Shown: positions 29,005 through 39,548, counted from the first letter of the stretch. The stretch: 64,000 bases of DNA from Rhodospirillaceae bacterium (GCA_002690995.1 NZGS01000008.1:25086-89085), one strand, 5' to 3'. The notes: generated by a model not told the origin, from the letters alone. Numbers and translations are program-made.

Positions 29005-30366
29005 CTAAACCCTTGGGCCTTGAAGATCACAAGTCCAAGACGCGTCAGGCCTGAAGTCACAGGAAATAACATTCAACGGCTTTTCGCAATTGGTTTGATC
29101 CTGAACATCAAAGTGGGGTATGATAAGGCTGTCGTCAAGGCTTCTAGCTACTGGAATCGTTATTCTTGCATGAAAAGGCATCGAAAAATCGAAAATATCT
29201 GAAAAACCTGATATTTCTTTTCTTTTGATCTTTCTCCAACCTTTCTCCCCTAAAGGTTCTAAGATCAGCTTTTTATCAAAATTTTGGAATACTTCGAACC
29301 TGTTATCCCATCTGCGTTTTTCGCCAGGCATTATAACAACTGACAGACATCTTCTTTTTATCTCTCGATAAATCCAAATTTTACCCAAAGTTGTCTTTTC
29401 AATCACGCATCCACCAAGTGTGATCCTGGTAACCTTTTCTTGTTTCAACCTTTCGATCAAACGAGTAATCTTTTTTTTACTTGATGGCCATGTCGCTCCG
29501 CCGATAGTAACCAACAATCGAAGTAGCAAAAGTTCCTTGAATTTGTTTGGCATTTTCTCGAAACCCGACACATTGATCCAAGCTATGCCCGTTTTAAGTA
29601 TTCCACCATTGTTTTTAATAAAACTGGCCGAAAAGTTGTCAAAGGCGTTCCTCAGTTTTTCCATTGCGGATGCAAGCCGGACCCCTTTATTCCTTTCGAG
29701 CCCCGCTCTCTCGATATCCGGCATCAGTTGCCTAATTTTTACTCGGCAATATTTCATGTCTTGATTACTGGGATCGACGATCCAATCCTGATTCAGGGCT
29801 TTACAGGTTGCTATAAGGCGACCTTTAGAAATTCTTAATAAAGGACGGAGTATGCGTAAGCCTCCAACAACGGTGTTATGGCGCATTCCGCTTAAGCCTT
29901 CAGGTCCACTATCCGCTAAAATGCGCATACAAATAGTTTCCATTTGGTCCTCAATCGTATGAGCTAGCATCACTACATCTACCAGGTTAATTCTGCACCA
30001 ATCTCCAAGAAGTTGAAACCGCCATTTACGTGCAAAGGCCTGTATTCCATGGCGCGGAAAAGGGTGATCTAACAGAAGTGTCACATGCGGAATTCCCCGT
30101 CTCGTCAGCCAACTCTTCACTTGCGCAGCCTCTCTTGCTGACTCCTTCCTAAGACCATGGTCAACAGTTAATGCCGTTATTTTGACTCCATTTTCTTCCC
30201 CCCAAGTGTGCGCTAGCAGACAAAGAGCTAAACTGTCTACACCTCCCGAAACGCCTATGGCAACGTGCTGATATTTTCCATTTACATTCGACATCTGCAT
30301 CAAATTCAGAAATTCATGATCATCTATCGGCTGAGTGGTGAGGTTATTTGTATTATCTAAGATCAA
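29005..30366 (-). CDS. tilS: tRNA(Ile)-lysidine synthase TilS
   Basis: An N-type ATP-pyrophosphatase that converts C34 of the AUA-reading tRNA(Ile) to lysidine. The PP-loop SGGVDS is at residues 40-45, followed by TVDHGLRKES, the AHTIEDQMET motif and ISKGRLIATCK. The C-terminal half (about residues 240-450) is more divergent, as common in this family. I take the TTG at 30364-30366 because family members carry the preceding DDHEFLNLM region; an ATG at 30300 would cut it. The gene follows cpoB after 5 nt and ends in a strong terminator. Confidence 0.9.
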   Translation of the reverse strand: MILDNTNNLTTQPIDDHEFLNLMQMSNVNGKYQHVAIGVSGGVDSLALCLLAHTWGEENGVKITALTVDHGLRKESAREAAQVKSWLTRRGIPHVTLLLDHPFPRHGIQAFARKWRFQLLGDWCRINLVDVVMLAHTIEDQMETICMRILADSGPEGLSGMRHNTVVGGLRILRPLLRISKGRLIATCKALNQDWIVDPSNQDMKYCRVKIRQLMPDIERAGLERNKGVRLASAMEKLRNAFDNFSASFIKNNGGILKTGIAWINVSGFEKMPNKFKELLLLRLLVTIGGATWPSSKKKITRLIERLKQEKVTRITLGGCVIEKTTLGKIWIYREIKRRCLSVVIMPGEKRRWDNRFEVFQNFDKKLILEPLGEKGWRKIKRKEISGFSDIFDFSMPFHARITIPVARSLDDSLIIPHFDVQDQTNCEKPLNVISCDFRPDASWTCDLQGPRV

Positions 30367-30371
30367 GGCTC

Positions 30372-31421
30372 TTATGCCGGACAGCCATGGCGCTTACGCT
30401 CATTTATCGCCCGGCGGGTCAAGCTTTTCGAACTATTTGGAAATTCTGATAATAGCTGCGCAAAAGCAATGCAGGCATCCGCTCGACGTTCTAATTTTAG
30501 AAGTGACAGCCCCAATTTTAAAAGATTATCCGGAGTTTTAGAACTTTTAGAGTGCTGCTCGTACCCAGAAATAAAGATTTCGGCAGCATCTTCGTATTTT
30601 CCTCTTGTGTAATATGTCTCTCCTAACCAATACATAGCATTGGGTACTAGAGGGTCGTCGGGATGCGTTGTCAGAAATTCTTTCAGTGCAAGCTCTGCTT
30701 TTTGAAACTCTCTTTTACGCAAGTATCCAAAAGCGGATTTATATCGCGTTTTGGCATCACCTTCTGGTAACAATCGATTCCGCTTTTTAGTGGAACCCAC
30801 GTTTATACTTGATAACGACTTCCGGTTTTGTTTAGCCGTCTTACTTGCGTCTACTGGATTACTAAAAGATTGAATTTGTTTTTTAGCAAGATCATCGCGA
30901 CCTATATACCCTAGAACACCGGGCTTAGAAACTTGATTAGATGCGACAATCTCACTTCCATTCGATTTTTTATCGGCATACGTGCCCGTGGTTTGTTCTG
31001 AATTTTCATTTAATGAATTTTTTGCTTCCAACGATGCTAAACGCGCATCCAGGTCCGAGATTAAGTTATCGAGCCGATTGTTCAGCTCTTCAGCAACACC
31101 TTGAAGTGACCTAACTAGTGCTTCAAGGTTTTGAAGTTTAACTATCGTAATCGCCATGGAATCTGTTTTTGGAAAGACTTGTTCTCCTATATTACTCCTA
31201 GCTTCTTTGCCATCTCTTGTAATTTTTTTTGGAACACTGTCTAATCGCTGTTCTGAAAAAAGATGGATGTGAAGATCTTTTATTTCTAGTTCAAGACGCT
31301 TTAGCCTATTGTCAATATCTGAGTTAAAACTAGATTGAGCTTCCGCATTTTGTGTAACGGTCTGAATAAAGAAAGTAAAGAGCCAGAATAACGCTAGTGT
31401 CTGCGATAGTTTGTTCCGCAT
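30372..31421 (-). CDS. cpoB: Tol-Pal system coordinator CpoB (YbgF)
   Basis: A 349-residue periplasmic protein: signal peptide (residues 1-28, ending AEA), a coiled-coil segment (about 33-130), a low-complexity linker, and a C-terminal TPR domain from about residue 225 (KSAFGYLRKREFQKAELALKEFL, PNAMYWLGETYYTRGKYEDAAEIF and LLKLGLSLLKLERRADACIAF, three repeats in pieces). CpoB coordinates peptidoglycan synthesis with outer-membrane constriction. It is the last Tol-Pal gene, 129 nt after pal, with a stem-loop between them. Confidence 0.92.
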   Translation of the reverse strand: MRNKLSQTLALFWLFTFFIQTVTQNAEAQSSFNSDIDNRLKRLELEIKDLHIHLFSEQRLDSVPKKITRDGKEARSNIGEQVFPKTDSMAITIVKLQNLEALVRSLQGVAEELNNRLDNLISDLDARLASLEAKNSLNENSEQTTGTYADKKSNGSEIVASNQVSKPGVLGYIGRDDLAKKQIQSFSNPVDASKTAKQNRKSLSSINVGSTKKRNRLLPEGDAKTRYKSAFGYLRKREFQKAELALKEFLTTHPDDPLVPNAMYWLGETYYTRGKYEDAAEIFISGYEQHSKSSKTPDNLLKLGLSLLKLERRADACIAFAQLLSEFPNSSKSLTRRAINERKRHGCPA

Positions 31422-31494
31422 AATCTGATGCCAACTACTAGTTTGTACAATCTCTAATCGATACCATTATAATTCTAAAATGTGTAGAAATTAA

Positions 31495-31524
31495 GGCGCC
31501 ATTCGATTTAGTTTAGATGGCGCC
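31495..31524 (-). terminator. Stem-loop between pal and cpoB
   Basis: GGCGCCAT (31495-31502) and ATGGCGCC (31517-31524) form a perfect 8-bp stem with a 14-nt loop in the pal-cpoB gap. No long U-tract follows leftward (TTAATTT), so it could be a partial terminator or a 3'-end stabilising stem that lowers cpoB relative to pal. A small AT-rich palindrome (TTTACTT / AAGTAAA, 31535-31550) lies next to the pal stop. Confidence 0.55.
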
Positions 31525-31550
31525 CTTAGTACAATTTACTTAGAAGTAAA

Positions 31551-32075
31551 CTAGTCTACAACCGTTACACCTCTGCGGTTCTGCATCCATGCACCTTTAT
31601 TATTTCCGAGCGCGGTTGGACGCTCTTTACCGTAACTTATTGTGCTAATCCGTCCACCATCAATCCCTCGCGCGACCAGGTAGTCTTTAACGGAACTTGC
31701 TCTTCGCTCTCCTAAAGCCAAGTTATACTCACGCGTTCCTCTTTCATCACAGTGACCTTCCACTGTTACACGCACACTCGGATATTTTTGAAGCCATACT
31801 GCTTGGCCATCGAGTGTTGATTGGGCGGATGGGGTTAGATCTGATTTATCATATCCAAAGAATACTCTATCCCCAACTTCGGCTATAAATTCTTCCTTTG
31901 AACCCGGTTTTAGAGCCGATGAACCTACCCCAGCCGAGGTCCCGCTGCCAGAGGATGAACCAGTGGTACTTGACACCGTACCAGTTCCACTTGACCCGCT
32001 GGATATGTCCTGATCTTGAGCGCAAGCAGATATCAAGACTACGGAGGCTAAAAGTGCTAAAATCTTTAGTCGCAT
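31551..32075 (-). CDS. pal: Peptidoglycan-associated lipoprotein Pal
   Basis: A 174-residue outer-membrane lipoprotein. The signal sequence ends in the lipobox ISAC (lipid Cys18), then comes a long Gly/Ser/Thr-rich linker (about residues 25-55) and the OmpA-like peptidoglycan-binding domain with DRVFFGYDKSDLT, EGHCDERGTREYNLALGERRA and the meso-diaminopimelate-binding Asp/Arg pair. It links the outer membrane to the cell wall and is the target of TolB. It follows tolB by 156 nt. Confidence 0.96.
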   Translation of the reverse strand: MRLKILALLASVVLISACAQDQDISSGSSGTGTVSSTTGSSSGSGTSAGVGSSALKPGSKEEFIAEVGDRVFFGYDKSDLTPSAQSTLDGQAVWLQKYPSVRVTVEGHCDERGTREYNLALGERRASSVKDYLVARGIDGGRISTISYGKERPTALGNNKGAWMQNRRGVTVVD

Positions 32076-32231
32076 AATCTACCTCTTAAAAAACATAGTT
32101 AGGTCTACCGTCCAAACCAATCTAGATCCGAACGTAAAAATATAGATAACTAGTACTTTGTAACAGAGTGCCAATGAATTAACCAAACAAAATAAACTAA
32201 ATTACAAATAAAATTCGATTCTCGCTCATTT

Positions 32232-33584
32232 TTAAGGATTGAGTGGCGACCATGCAGGGTCAGAGGCGTCCAACGGTGTAACAATCTCACGCTCATTGTA
32301 CCCTGTTAGATCAATTGAAAATAATTTCACAGACCTGGTAACACTATTTGCAGTCGGTTCTATTTGCCTAAAAAATATCAAAACACGCCCATTTGGCGCC
32401 CAAGTTGGTGACTCTACAAGATAACCATCAGCTAAAATCCGCTCATTCTTCCCATTAGGCTGCATCACTCCAATAAAAAACTTACCTTTAAACATCTTAG
32501 TAAACGCTATTAAGTCGCCGCGCGGCGACCAAACAGGCGTTGCATAACGACCCTTTCCAAAACTTATTCTTTTAATCCCACGACCGTTTGAGTTCATAAC
32601 ATATAGCTGTTGGGTACCACCTCTATCAGAATTAAAGACTATCCGCGAACCATCGGGAGAATATGTTGGAGATGTATCAATAGAAGGACTTTGGGTTAGT
32701 TGTTGAACTCTTCTCGTCGCCAAATCCATTGTGTAAATATCGGTAACACCGTTTTTTGCAAGACTCATAATAACTTTTGACCCATCTGGCGAAAACCTAG
32801 GAGCAAAGGTCATACCGGGAAAGTCGCCCAGGACTTCCTGCTGGCCAGTATCAATATTGAAGATATAAACTCTCGGTTTTTTATTATAGTAGGCTAAGTA
32901 GGTAATTTCCTGCATGGTTGGCGAAAACCGGGGTGTCAACACGAGGTCTGTTCCATCAGTTAGAAAACGATGATTAGCCCCGTCTTGGTCCATAATTGCC
33001 AATCTTTTGACTCGCTTGTCTGAGTCACCGCTCTCTGAAATATAGACTATTCTTGTGTCAAAATAGCCATCCTCTCCGGTAATTCTCTTATAAATTAAAT
33101 CAGAAATAATATGTGCTACACGCCGCCAATTCTTTGGAGTGGTAAAATATGCATTTCCCACCATTTGTTGCTCAGCAAAAACATCCCAAAGACGAAATTG
33201 AACGTTTAATCGACCGTCGGCGTCGATGTTTACGGCCCCGTGGACCATTGCTTGAGCATTGAGAACACGCCAATTACCGAATTGAGGACGTAAATCCATT
33301 TCTATTGATGTTTCTAGAAAAGCTTTTGGGTCTATCGGTGCAAATAAACCTGAACGCTCGAGATTCGCTGAAATAACAGTCGAGATTTTCTTCCCAATAT
33401 TTTTATTTTTAATCCCCTCTGATTTGAAAATGGTAACCGCGATTGGCATGGGATCAGCACGCCCCTGTGTTACGTCTATCCTTAACTCTGCCTGGCTGCC
33501 CTGGCATATCAAGTAAAAAGCAGCAAAATAAATACAAAGTGTCTGCATCTTTAGATACTTTAAACGTAACAAGTTAGTCTCCAT
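32232..33584 (-). CDS. tolB: Tol-Pal system translocation protein TolB
   Basis: A periplasmic protein with a signal peptide ([19 protein letters not shown]), the N-terminal TolB domain ([18 protein letters not shown]) and a six-bladed beta-propeller made of WD40-like repeats (for example [52 protein letters not shown]). It binds Pal and TolA. The frame is open further upstream into tolA, but the ATG at 33582-33584 (450 residues) follows the tolA stop and a GCAGG about 9 nt upstream; an ATG at 33546-33548 is also possible. Confidence 0.95.
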   Translation of the reverse strand: METNLLRLKYLKMQTLCIYFAAFYLICQGSQAELRIDVTQGRADPMPIAVTIFKSEGIKNKNIGKKISTVISANLERSGLFAPIDPKAFLETSIEMDLRPQFGNWRVLNAQAMVHGAVNIDADGRLNVQFRLWDVFAEQQMVGNAYFTTPKNWRRVAHIISDLIYKRITGEDGYFDTRIVYISESGDSDKRVKRLAIMDQDGANHRFLTDGTDLVLTPRFSPTMQEITYLAYYNKKPRVYIFNIDTGQQEVLGDFPGMTFAPRFSPDGSKVIMSLAKNGVTDIYTMDLATRRVQQLTQSPSIDTSPTYSPDGSRIVFNSDRGGTQQLYVMNSNGRGIKRISFGKGRYATPVWSPRGDLIAFTKMFKGKFFIGVMQPNGKNERILADGYLVESPTWAPNGRVLIFFRQIEPTANSVTRSVKLFSIDLTGYNEREIVTPLDASDPAWSPLNP

Positions 33585-33603
33585 AAAAAATAGCCTGCAC
33601 GAA

Positions 33604-34473
33604 TCACTGTAACATATTTTTTGGGTCAAAGTTGAAAGTAAATGATTTCCAAATCTCATATTTTCCAACTGGCAGCTTTAAAGGAATGCAATCTGGGTGG
33701 CTCAGAGCACGTAAAGCACTTTCAGCCGCCGCTCGGAAAAACGGGTCTGAATTCATTCTGACTCCATCCACAACTCGAGCCGTTCGAACGGTTGCATCTG
33801 GGTTCATTCTCATCTCAATTTCAACGCTCAGTGATTCAGCTTGACGAGCGCCCGCAGCAATATTCCAACACCCAGCAATTTGCTGACGAAGCACATTTAT
33901 TTCACTTATCGTCACTTTTTGATCTTTCCGAAAGTCGCTGTTACTGGGGTTTTTAGATAATTTCCTCAATCTATCCCCTATCGTATTCTTTTCAATACGG
34001 TTCCTTTGATCTAATTTTTCTTTTTTCAGGTTTTTCAAAAGACTAGTGAACTGCTTTTTTATAGGGCGCTTCGTCGGTTTTGGTTTCTTACCTGTTTTAA
34101 CTATTGGACGAGGTTTTGGCTTCGTTTTAGGTTTGGTAGCTTTCAATTTTACGGGCTTAGGTCGAGCACGCGGCTTTGCCTCAGGCACAGGAACAGTTTT
34201 ATCTCTAGCTGATTGAGGTTTTTTGTTTTCTGGGGGTGAAGCCCTTTTCTGTTTCGCAGATTGTTTTGTATTCGGCGATTTAGTCTTGCTCTTTTTCTTT
34301 GGCTGAGTGTCAATATCGGGTGGTAGGTTATTAACTTTTGCTACATCAGCTAATTTTACAAAAATCAACTCATCTAGTTTTGGTGGGTCGCGCTTTATAT
34401 GCGGCAAACCAAGCCAAACTATTAAAACTACTAATAGGTGTAATGCACCAGATGATATAAACCCAAGTTTCAT
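33604..34473 (-). CDS. tolA: Cell-envelope integrity protein TolA
   Basis: A 289-residue protein with a single N-terminal membrane helix (about residues 9-22), a long Lys/Pro-rich domain (about 50-165, many KPK/KTKPK units) and a C-terminal globular domain with the conserved disulfide-type pair in [12 protein letters not shown] and [17 protein letters not shown]. It transmits proton-motive-force energy from TolQR to TolB/Pal. Spacing to tolR is 15 nt and to tolB 19 nt. Confidence 0.93.
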   Translation of the reverse strand: MKLGFISSGALHLLVVLIVWLGLPHIKRDPPKLDELIFVKLADVAKVNNLPPDIDTQPKKKSKTKSPNTKQSAKQKRASPPENKKPQSARDKTVPVPEAKPRARPKPVKLKATKPKTKPKPRPIVKTGKKPKPTKRPIKKQFTSLLKNLKKEKLDQRNRIEKNTIGDRLRKLSKNPSNSDFRKDQKVTISEINVLRQQIAGCWNIAAGARQAESLSVEIEMRMNPDATVRTARVVDGVRMNSDPFFRAAAESALRALSHPDCIPLKLPVGKYEIWKSFTFNFDPKNMLQ

Positions 34474-34488
34474 CCAAATTCTCTGGGG

Positions 34489-34962
34489 TTATTGAACGTT
34501 TTCTTTTGGAAACGCTTCAATTTCACTCTTCAGGTTTGCTAGGCCTGTTCTTAGAGCAATTACTTGAATACCGGCATTCCTTATCTCACCGGCTACCACT
34601 GCTATTGCTCCGTAGTTCAGTCGCGCGTCCCCTCTGAGATGCACTTTGATTTTTGGGTTTGCCGACTTCATTTGAGCTAATTGTGGTGCTAATGAAGAAA
34701 GCGATATCTCTTTTTTGTTTATATAGATACGTTTTTCCTCATCAACTTCGACATTTAAAGGTGTGTCATCGTCTGCAATTATATACTCTTTACTTACTTT
34801 CGGTAGTTGAACGGGGATCCCTAGCACAAGAAGGGGAGCCGTAACCATGAAAACAACTAGAAGCACCAACATTACGTCTACGAAAGGCGTAACATTAATT
34901 TCGCTAATTGGCCGAGATCTTTTTTTCCGCTCGGCAGTGCGGTGATTGGTTTGCACTCCCAA
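34489..34962 (-). CDS. tolR: Tol-Pal proton-channel subunit TolR
   Basis: A 157-residue ExbD/TolR protein with one membrane helix carrying the proton-binding Asp in INVTPFVDVMLVLLVVFMV and a periplasmic C-terminal domain. With TolQ it forms the proton channel that drives TolA. The start is a TTG at 34960-34962: GGGAG lies 7 nt upstream, overlapping the tolQ stop, whereas a GTG two codons later would be 13 nt away. It begins 2 nt after tolQ. Confidence 0.95.
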   Translation of the reverse strand: MGVQTNHRTAERKKRSRPISEINVTPFVDVMLVLLVVFMVTAPLLVLGIPVQLPKVSKEYIIADDDTPLNVEVDEEKRIYINKKEISLSSLAPQLAQMKSANPKIKVHLRGDARLNYGAIAVVAGEIRNAGIQVIALRTGLANLKSEIEAFPKENVQ

Positions 34963-34964
34963 TA

Positions 34965-35690
34965 TTACGCTCCCTTGTCTAAGTTTCTTGAGAGTATAGA
35001 AATGAATTCTGCCGCAAATCCCTCCAGGTTTTGCGCAAAACGGTCCAGGTCATGACTAATTTTGTTGTATGCCACTACAGCAGGGATAGCGGCGATTAGC
35101 CCTAACGCTGTTGCGAATAGCGCTTCTGCAATACCAGGAGCGACCACGGATAATGCTGTCGTTTTAGTCGCTGCAATGGCTTGGAAGGCGTCCATTATAC
35201 CCCAAACTGTTCCAAACAGACCAACGAAGGGTGCGGTAGACCCAACAGATGCTAGGAATGACATATTTTTCTCAAGACGTTCCATTTCACGATCTATGGT
35301 TAGATTCATTATTTGCTGAATGCGCACTCGAAGGCTACCTCTCGCCTCCTCACTCTTTCGCGCAAGATCCTTAGAATTCCTCCATTCTCTCATTGCTTCT
35401 GAAAAAACTAAAGACATTGGATCGTGCGGGTTGTTTCCTATTCTGTCGTAAAGCTCTTCAATAGATCCACCAGACCAGAAACTATCTTCAAAAGCTCTAA
35501 CGTGGGCCCTCAATCCCCGTAATTTGAGAATTTTATCAAAAATGACCGTCCAGCTGAAAATGGAGACGATCATGAGACCCAGCATCACTGCTTTCACTAC
35601 TGGATCAGCAGCTAAAAATAAGCCCATTATGGAGAGGTCTTTGTCAACCGACCCTCCTAACTGAACACTATCTACAATAGCTTGCTCCAT
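34965..35690 (-). CDS. tolQ: Tol-Pal proton-channel subunit TolQ
   Basis: A 241-residue MotA/TolQ/ExbB family protein with three membrane helices: residues about 24-46 (DPVVKAVMLGLMIVSIFSW), 145-168 (LASVGSTAPFVGLFGTVWGI) and 185-208 (GIAEALFATALGLIAAIPAV). The GLFGTVWGIMDAF motif is diagnostic. It starts 14 nt after ybgC and begins the tolQRA-tolB-pal-cpoB set. Confidence 0.96.
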   Translation of the reverse strand: MEQAIVDSVQLGGSVDKDLSIMGLFLAADPVVKAVMLGLMIVSIFSWTVIFDKILKLRGLRAHVRAFEDSFWSGGSIEELYDRIGNNPHDPMSLVFSEAMREWRNSKDLARKSEEARGSLRVRIQQIMNLTIDREMERLEKNMSFLASVGSTAPFVGLFGTVWGIMDAFQAIAATKTTALSVVAPGIAEALFATALGLIAAIPAVVAYNKISHDLDRFAQNLEGFAAEFISILSRNLDKGA

Positions 35691-35704
35691 TTAGACCACC
35701 ATTT

Positions 35705-36178
35705 CTAAAATTCGTTTATGACTAATTTGCCCGAGATAGCTTCTTTTAATTCTTCTGGCAAACGCTTTGCATTCCCCATTGCGCTGACGCATGCAATTTC
35801 CGTTTCTATGGAAACGAGCAAATCATCCGTTGTTTTTTTTTCGTCAATTCTATGGATCGTTTGCTCAAGAAAAATCCGCGCGCCCGTAAGCTTATTAAAA
35901 CCAGTTCGTACTTCAACCAAGTCGTCCAAGAAGGCAGGGGTGATGTATTGAACGTTGCACCGACGAACCGTTAACAAAATATTTTGATCTCTAGTTAACC
36001 GACTTTGATAAAATCCAAGAGCCCGTAACGCTTCCGTCCTAGCATGTTCTGCAATGGTTAGGTATTCTGTGTGATAAACAATGCCACCTGCGTCAGTAGC
36101 GTCATAATAAATCCTCGCTCTGAAACTGTGCATTCCACTAGACTGGGGTATATCTGCTAAATTTATTTTATTCTTCAT
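35705..36178 (-). CDS. ybgC: Tol-Pal-associated acyl-CoA thioesterase YbgC
   Basis: A 157-residue hot-dog-fold thioesterase. The catalytic region [23 protein letters not shown] has the active-site Asp and His of the 4-hydroxybenzoyl-CoA thioesterase type. It hydrolyses short-chain acyl-CoA or acyl-ACP in the cytosol and is regularly first in tol-pal operons. I chose the ATG at 36176-36178, which overlaps the ruvB stop by 11 nt; the frame extends 57 nt upstream inside ruvB but that extension is not family-like. Confidence 0.93.
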   Translation of the reverse strand: MKNKINLADIPQSSGMHSFRARIYYDATDAGGIVYHTEYLTIAEHARTEALRALGFYQSRLTRDQNILLTVRRCNVQYITPAFLDDLVEVRTGFNKLTGARIFLEQTIHRIDEKKTTDDLLVSIETEIACVSAMGNAKRLPEELKEAISGKLVINEF

Positions 36179-37271
36179 AAGCGTCAGACCTAATAGACTG
36201 ATAAATATCCCGCTCATCATTTGACAGCATCTCAAGCTGAGCTTGCTTTTTCTTCGGCTTTAGTCCGAGGTAGTCATACGCATTTAAGGAAAGCACTCTA
36301 CCTCTTGGGGTTCTATCGATAAATCCTTGTTGCAAGAGATATGGTTCAATAACTTCCTCTATAACATCTCTTTGTTCAGAGAGAGCCGCAGCCAGTGTAT
36401 CAACCCCGACAGGACCTCCAGAATAGTTTCTGGCGATACAATTCAAATAACGTTTGTCCATGGCATCCAAACCCAGGTTGTCAACTTCTAGGCGCCCCAA
36501 TGCTGCATCTGCAGCTTTTGCATCAATCACCTCACTAAAAAGAACTCCTTCAAAATCTCGGACGCGACGTAATAAACGCCCTGCGACCCTCGGAGTACCT
36601 CTTGATCGCCTTGCTATTTCGGTTGCACCGTCGGTTGTTATGTTGAACGATAATTTGTCGGCAGCTCGCTTGATTATTTCCTCTAACTCATCTTCGGCAT
36701 AGAATTGCAATCGCATGGGAATTCCAAAACGATCTCTCAGCGGGGTCGTTATCAAGCCGGAACGAGTTGTAGCGGCAATTAAAGTGAATGGCGGTAGATC
36801 TATCCTTAATGATCGAGCTGCCGGCCCCTCTCCTATCATCAAGTCTAACTGAAAATCCTCCATTGCGGGATAAAGTACTTCTTCTATACTTGGGTTCAAA
36901 CGATGGATTTCGTCAATAAACAAAACATCTTTAGGTGATAAGTTAGTCAATAGAGCCGACAAATCGCCGGCCTTTGTAATAGTGGGACCCGACGTCATTC
37001 TAAAGTTAACCCCTAATTCGCGAGCCACAATTTGCGCTAATGTTGTCTTTCCCAAACCTGGTGGCCCATGCAACAAGACGTGATCCATCGCTTCTTGGCG
37101 ACCTTTCGCAGCGTCTATAAAAACGCGTAAATTGCCTCTGATTTGCTTCTGGCCTATAAATTCTTCCAAATTCTGAGGTCGCAAGGAGCTAGTTTGATAA
37201 TCGTCTTCAGCGACTTCCGGGTTCACGATACGCTTGTTTTCATTTTTTTTTCTTGTATTCTCTTCACTCAC
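36168..37271 (-). CDS. ruvB: Holliday-junction branch-migration ATPase RuvB
   Basis: A 367-residue AAA+ motor with the Walker [13 protein letters not shown], Walker [11 protein letters not shown], sensor [10 protein letters not shown] and the DNA-binding winged helix at the C-terminus ([14 protein letters not shown]). It forms hexameric rings that pump DNA with RuvA. The N-terminus has about 20 extra charged residues before the conserved [12 protein letters not shown]. It overlaps ruvA by 4 nt and ybgC by 11 nt. Confidence 0.97.
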   Translation of the reverse strand: MSEENTRKKNENKRIVNPEVAEDDYQTSSLRPQNLEEFIGQKQIRGNLRVFIDAAKGRQEAMDHVLLHGPPGLGKTTLAQIVARELGVNFRMTSGPTITKAGDLSALLTNLSPKDVLFIDEIHRLNPSIEEVLYPAMEDFQLDLMIGEGPAARSLRIDLPPFTLIAATTRSGLITTPLRDRFGIPMRLQFYAEDELEEIIKRAADKLSFNITTDGATEIARRSRGTPRVAGRLLRRVRDFEGVLFSEVIDAKAADAALGRLEVDNLGLDAMDKRYLNCIARNYSGGPVGVDTLAAALSEQRDVIEEVIEPYLLQQGFIDRTPRGRVLSLNAYDYLGLKPKKKQAQLEMLSNDERDIYQSIRSDAYEE

Positions 37272-37873
37272 GAAGCTAGCTCCTTAAGCGTGGCGGCTAC
37301 AAGTTTGTCTAATGTTTCAGTGTTAGTTGGTTCGCTACTAGCTTGAGATACTGCTTTTTGCGCTTCAAAACGGCTAAACCCTAAATTCACCATTGCTGAG
37401 ATTGCATCTGCTAATAGTGCATTATCTTGATTTTTAGTTATTTCAGTATTGCTAGGGTCGCTTACAAAGACCCCATCTACTTTGTCCTTTAGTTCGGAGA
37501 CAATCCTTGAAGCAAGTTTTTGGCCAACCCCGTCGGCTCTAACAAACATTGTTCTATCTTCATTCAAAAGGGAATTCATAATATCGTCTGAATTTAGCAC
37601 GCTTAGTATTGCAAGAGCAGCTTTCGAACCAACACCTTGTACCGTTTGCAACGTTTGAAACCAGCGCTTTTCATCGTCCGAATAGAATGCATATAAATGA
37701 ATATGGTCTTCTCGAACATGCGTCTCGACCAAAACTGTCACAATCTCTCCAACGCTACCAAGCTGGTTCAGTGTTTGACTTGACGCAAACACGGAATATC
37801 CAACACCAGCAACGTCGATAATAGCGCCATTATCACTAACGGTATCAAGGCGACCAGTTAACTTGCCTATCAT
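37268..37873 (-). CDS. ruvA: Holliday-junction-binding protein RuvA
   Basis: A 201-residue protein: OB-fold domain ([12 protein letters not shown] ... [13 protein letters not shown] type), two helix-hairpin-helix motifs ([16 protein letters not shown] and [16 protein letters not shown]) that bind the junction, an acidic linker and a C-terminal UBA-like domain ([21 protein letters not shown]) that contacts RuvB. It overlaps ruvC and ruvB by 4 nt each, so the three are translated as a coupled set. Confidence 0.96.
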   Translation of the reverse strand: MIGKLTGRLDTVSDNGAIIDVAGVGYSVFASSQTLNQLGSVGEIVTVLVETHVREDHIHLYAFYSDDEKRWFQTLQTVQGVGSKAALAILSVLNSDDIMNSLLNEDRTMFVRADGVGQKLASRIVSELKDKVDGVFVSDPSNTEITKNQDNALLADAISAMVNLGFSRFEAQKAVSQASSEPTNTETLDKLVAATLKELAS

Positions 37874-38484
37874 CTTAGGGCTTCCTTGATTAAGGCTCGA
37901 TTTATCAGTTCATTCATTCCATTAGAAATTGTTTTTGTCGACTTTCTTCGTAGGTTTTTGTCATTGGCGCCCCGAAGCCTTAGATCCACTCCTTGATAGT
38001 GCGCATGGCAAATGGCAACGGCTAGTGCGTCAGCAGAGTCAGCGGACGTTACATTTATCCTTGGTAAAAATTTGCCAACCATAATCTTTATTTGATCTTT
38101 ACTGGCGTGCCCCACTCCAACCAATGACTTTTTAATTCGATTAGGAGCATATTCGGTTATCGCGATATTGGATAATGCCGGAGCGAGCAATAACGCTCCT
38201 CTGGCAAGACCAAGCTTCAGAGTAGAAGCACCATTTTGATTTACGAATGTCTCTTCTGCAGCCGCTGTAACAGGTTTGAAGTCTTCAACTATCTTTAGAA
38301 GGTCCTGGTGTAAAACAACAAGCCGCTCTACAAGATCCAGTTTATGCGAAGGCGTTATAGTGCCGTGGGCGACGTGACGAATATTACTGCCATCATAATC
38401 CACTATTCCCCAACCGGCGCGACGCAATCCTGGGTCAAGGCCAAGTATTCTGATATAATTTCCTTTTGTCACTTTACCCAACAT
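37870..38484 (-). CDS. ruvC: Crossover junction endodeoxyribonuclease RuvC
   Basis: A 204-residue RNase H-fold resolvase. The four acidic catalytic residues can be placed as D17 (LGLDPGLR), E77 (AAEETF), D149 and D152 (ADSADALAVAICHAH). The C-terminal 25 residues are longer than usual and basic. The ATG at 38482-38484 is 3 nt after the yebC stop and its ribosome-binding site would lie in yebC. Confidence 0.95.
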   Translation of the reverse strand: MLGKVTKGNYIRILGLDPGLRRAGWGIVDYDGSNIRHVAHGTITPSHKLDLVERLVVLHQDLLKIVEDFKPVTAAAEETFVNQNGASTLKLGLARGALLLAPALSNIAITEYAPNRIKKSLVGVGHASKDQIKIMVGKFLPRINVTSADSADALAVAICHAHYQGVDLRLRGANDKNLRRKSTKTISNGMNELINRALIKEALR

Positions 38485-38487
38485 GCC

Positions 38488-39234
38488 TTAATTCGTGAGC
38501 TTTTCCAAAACTTCATCACTAATCTCAAAGTTTGCAGCAGTCGACTGAACGTCATCATTGTCATCCAACACATCTAATAATTTTAAAAGAGTGCTGGCCT
38601 GGTCTGCAGATAACTCGACAGTGCTTTGCGGCTTCCAGGACAAACCAGCTGATTCCGGTGGACCAAATTCGTCTTCCAGATATTCCCGCACGTTATTGAA
38701 TTCCTCCGTGTTGCAGATAAACTCATAGCCTGACTGGGTTGCTTCAACATCTGAGGCCCCTGATTGAACTGCAGCCTCGAAAGCCGCCTCACTAGAACCC
38801 AAATCTTTTGGATATGATATCAACCCTATTCTATCAAACATAAAACCAACGCTGTTGGTCTCGCCTAAATTTCCGCCATATTTACTAAATGCTGCTCGAA
38901 CTTCCGAAGCTGTGCGATTTCGATTGTCTGTGAGAGCATCAACAATAATCGCTACCCCACCAGGGCCATAACCCTCATACCGAATTTCTTCATAATTCGT
39001 TTCTTCTCCACCGCCAGTGGCTTTCTTAAGCACCCTATCAATATTATCTTTAGGCATATTTGCCGCTCTTGCCGCAGCTATAGCTGTTCGTAGCCTCGGG
39101 TTCGAATCTGGATCAGCGCCAGCTTTCGCTGCCACAGTTAATTCTCGGATCAGACGTGTAAAAATTTTGGCACGTTTTTTATCTTGCGCTCCCTTTCGAT
39201 GCATAATGTTTTTAAATTGTGAATGTCCCGCCAT
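38488..39234 (-). CDS. yebC: YebC/PmpR-family protein (TACO1-like)
   Basis: A 248-residue YebC protein with the hallmark N-terminus [20 protein letters not shown], followed by [15 protein letters not shown] and [14 protein letters not shown]. Proteins of this family relieve ribosome stalling at proline-rich stretches or act as transcription regulators. It heads the yebC-ruvCAB-ybgC-tol run; upstream is a 0.8-kb stretch without an intact gene. Confidence 0.95.
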   Translation of the reverse strand: MAGHSQFKNIMHRKGAQDKKRAKIFTRLIRELTVAAKAGADPDSNPRLRTAIAAARAANMPKDNIDRVLKKATGGGEETNYEEIRYEGYGPGGVAIIVDALTDNRNRTASEVRAAFSKYGGNLGETNSVGFMFDRIGLISYPKDLGSSEAAFEAAVQSGASDVEATQSGYEFICNTEEFNNVREYLEDEFGPPESAGLSWKPQSTVELSADQASTLLKLLDVLDDNDDVQSTAANFEISDEVLEKLTN

Positions 39235-39392
39235 CTTCTCAAGCCCGAATGAGTTTACAAAAAGTCGTTATTCAATAAGACTCATACACTATATCTTGTG
39301 TTAAGAAGAATAAAAATACCAAAGTTATAGCTCAAATCTGGCGTTATTATGATAAGGCATCCTAGGATCGCGATGCACTACCGCCTTCCTCA

Positions 39393-39548
39393 AACATTGG
39401 TGGAAATGGGGATCTGGTTTTTGACACCAACCTCGTGATAGGACTAGCTTTGTTGTATTTTTTAGATTGGTCGTTTGATACAAAACTAGGCTTGTGTGAT
39501 TCAGCGTTGCCTAGAAGTGACTTTTTACGCGCCTCAAAAATATATTAA
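39393..39548 (+). pseudogene. Possible remnant of a PIN-domain toxin gene
   Basis: The frame at 39393-39548 reads NIGGNGDLVFDTNLVIGLALL, then SFDTKLGLCDSALPRSDFL and a stop. VFDTN followed by a hydrophobic strand is the start of PIN-domain nucleases (COG1569 or VapC type), and FDTKLGLCDSAL resembles the following helix, but the protein is far too short, the helix between them is shortened and there is no start codon in this frame. I read it as a decayed fragment; chance similarity cannot be excluded. Confidence 0.3.
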
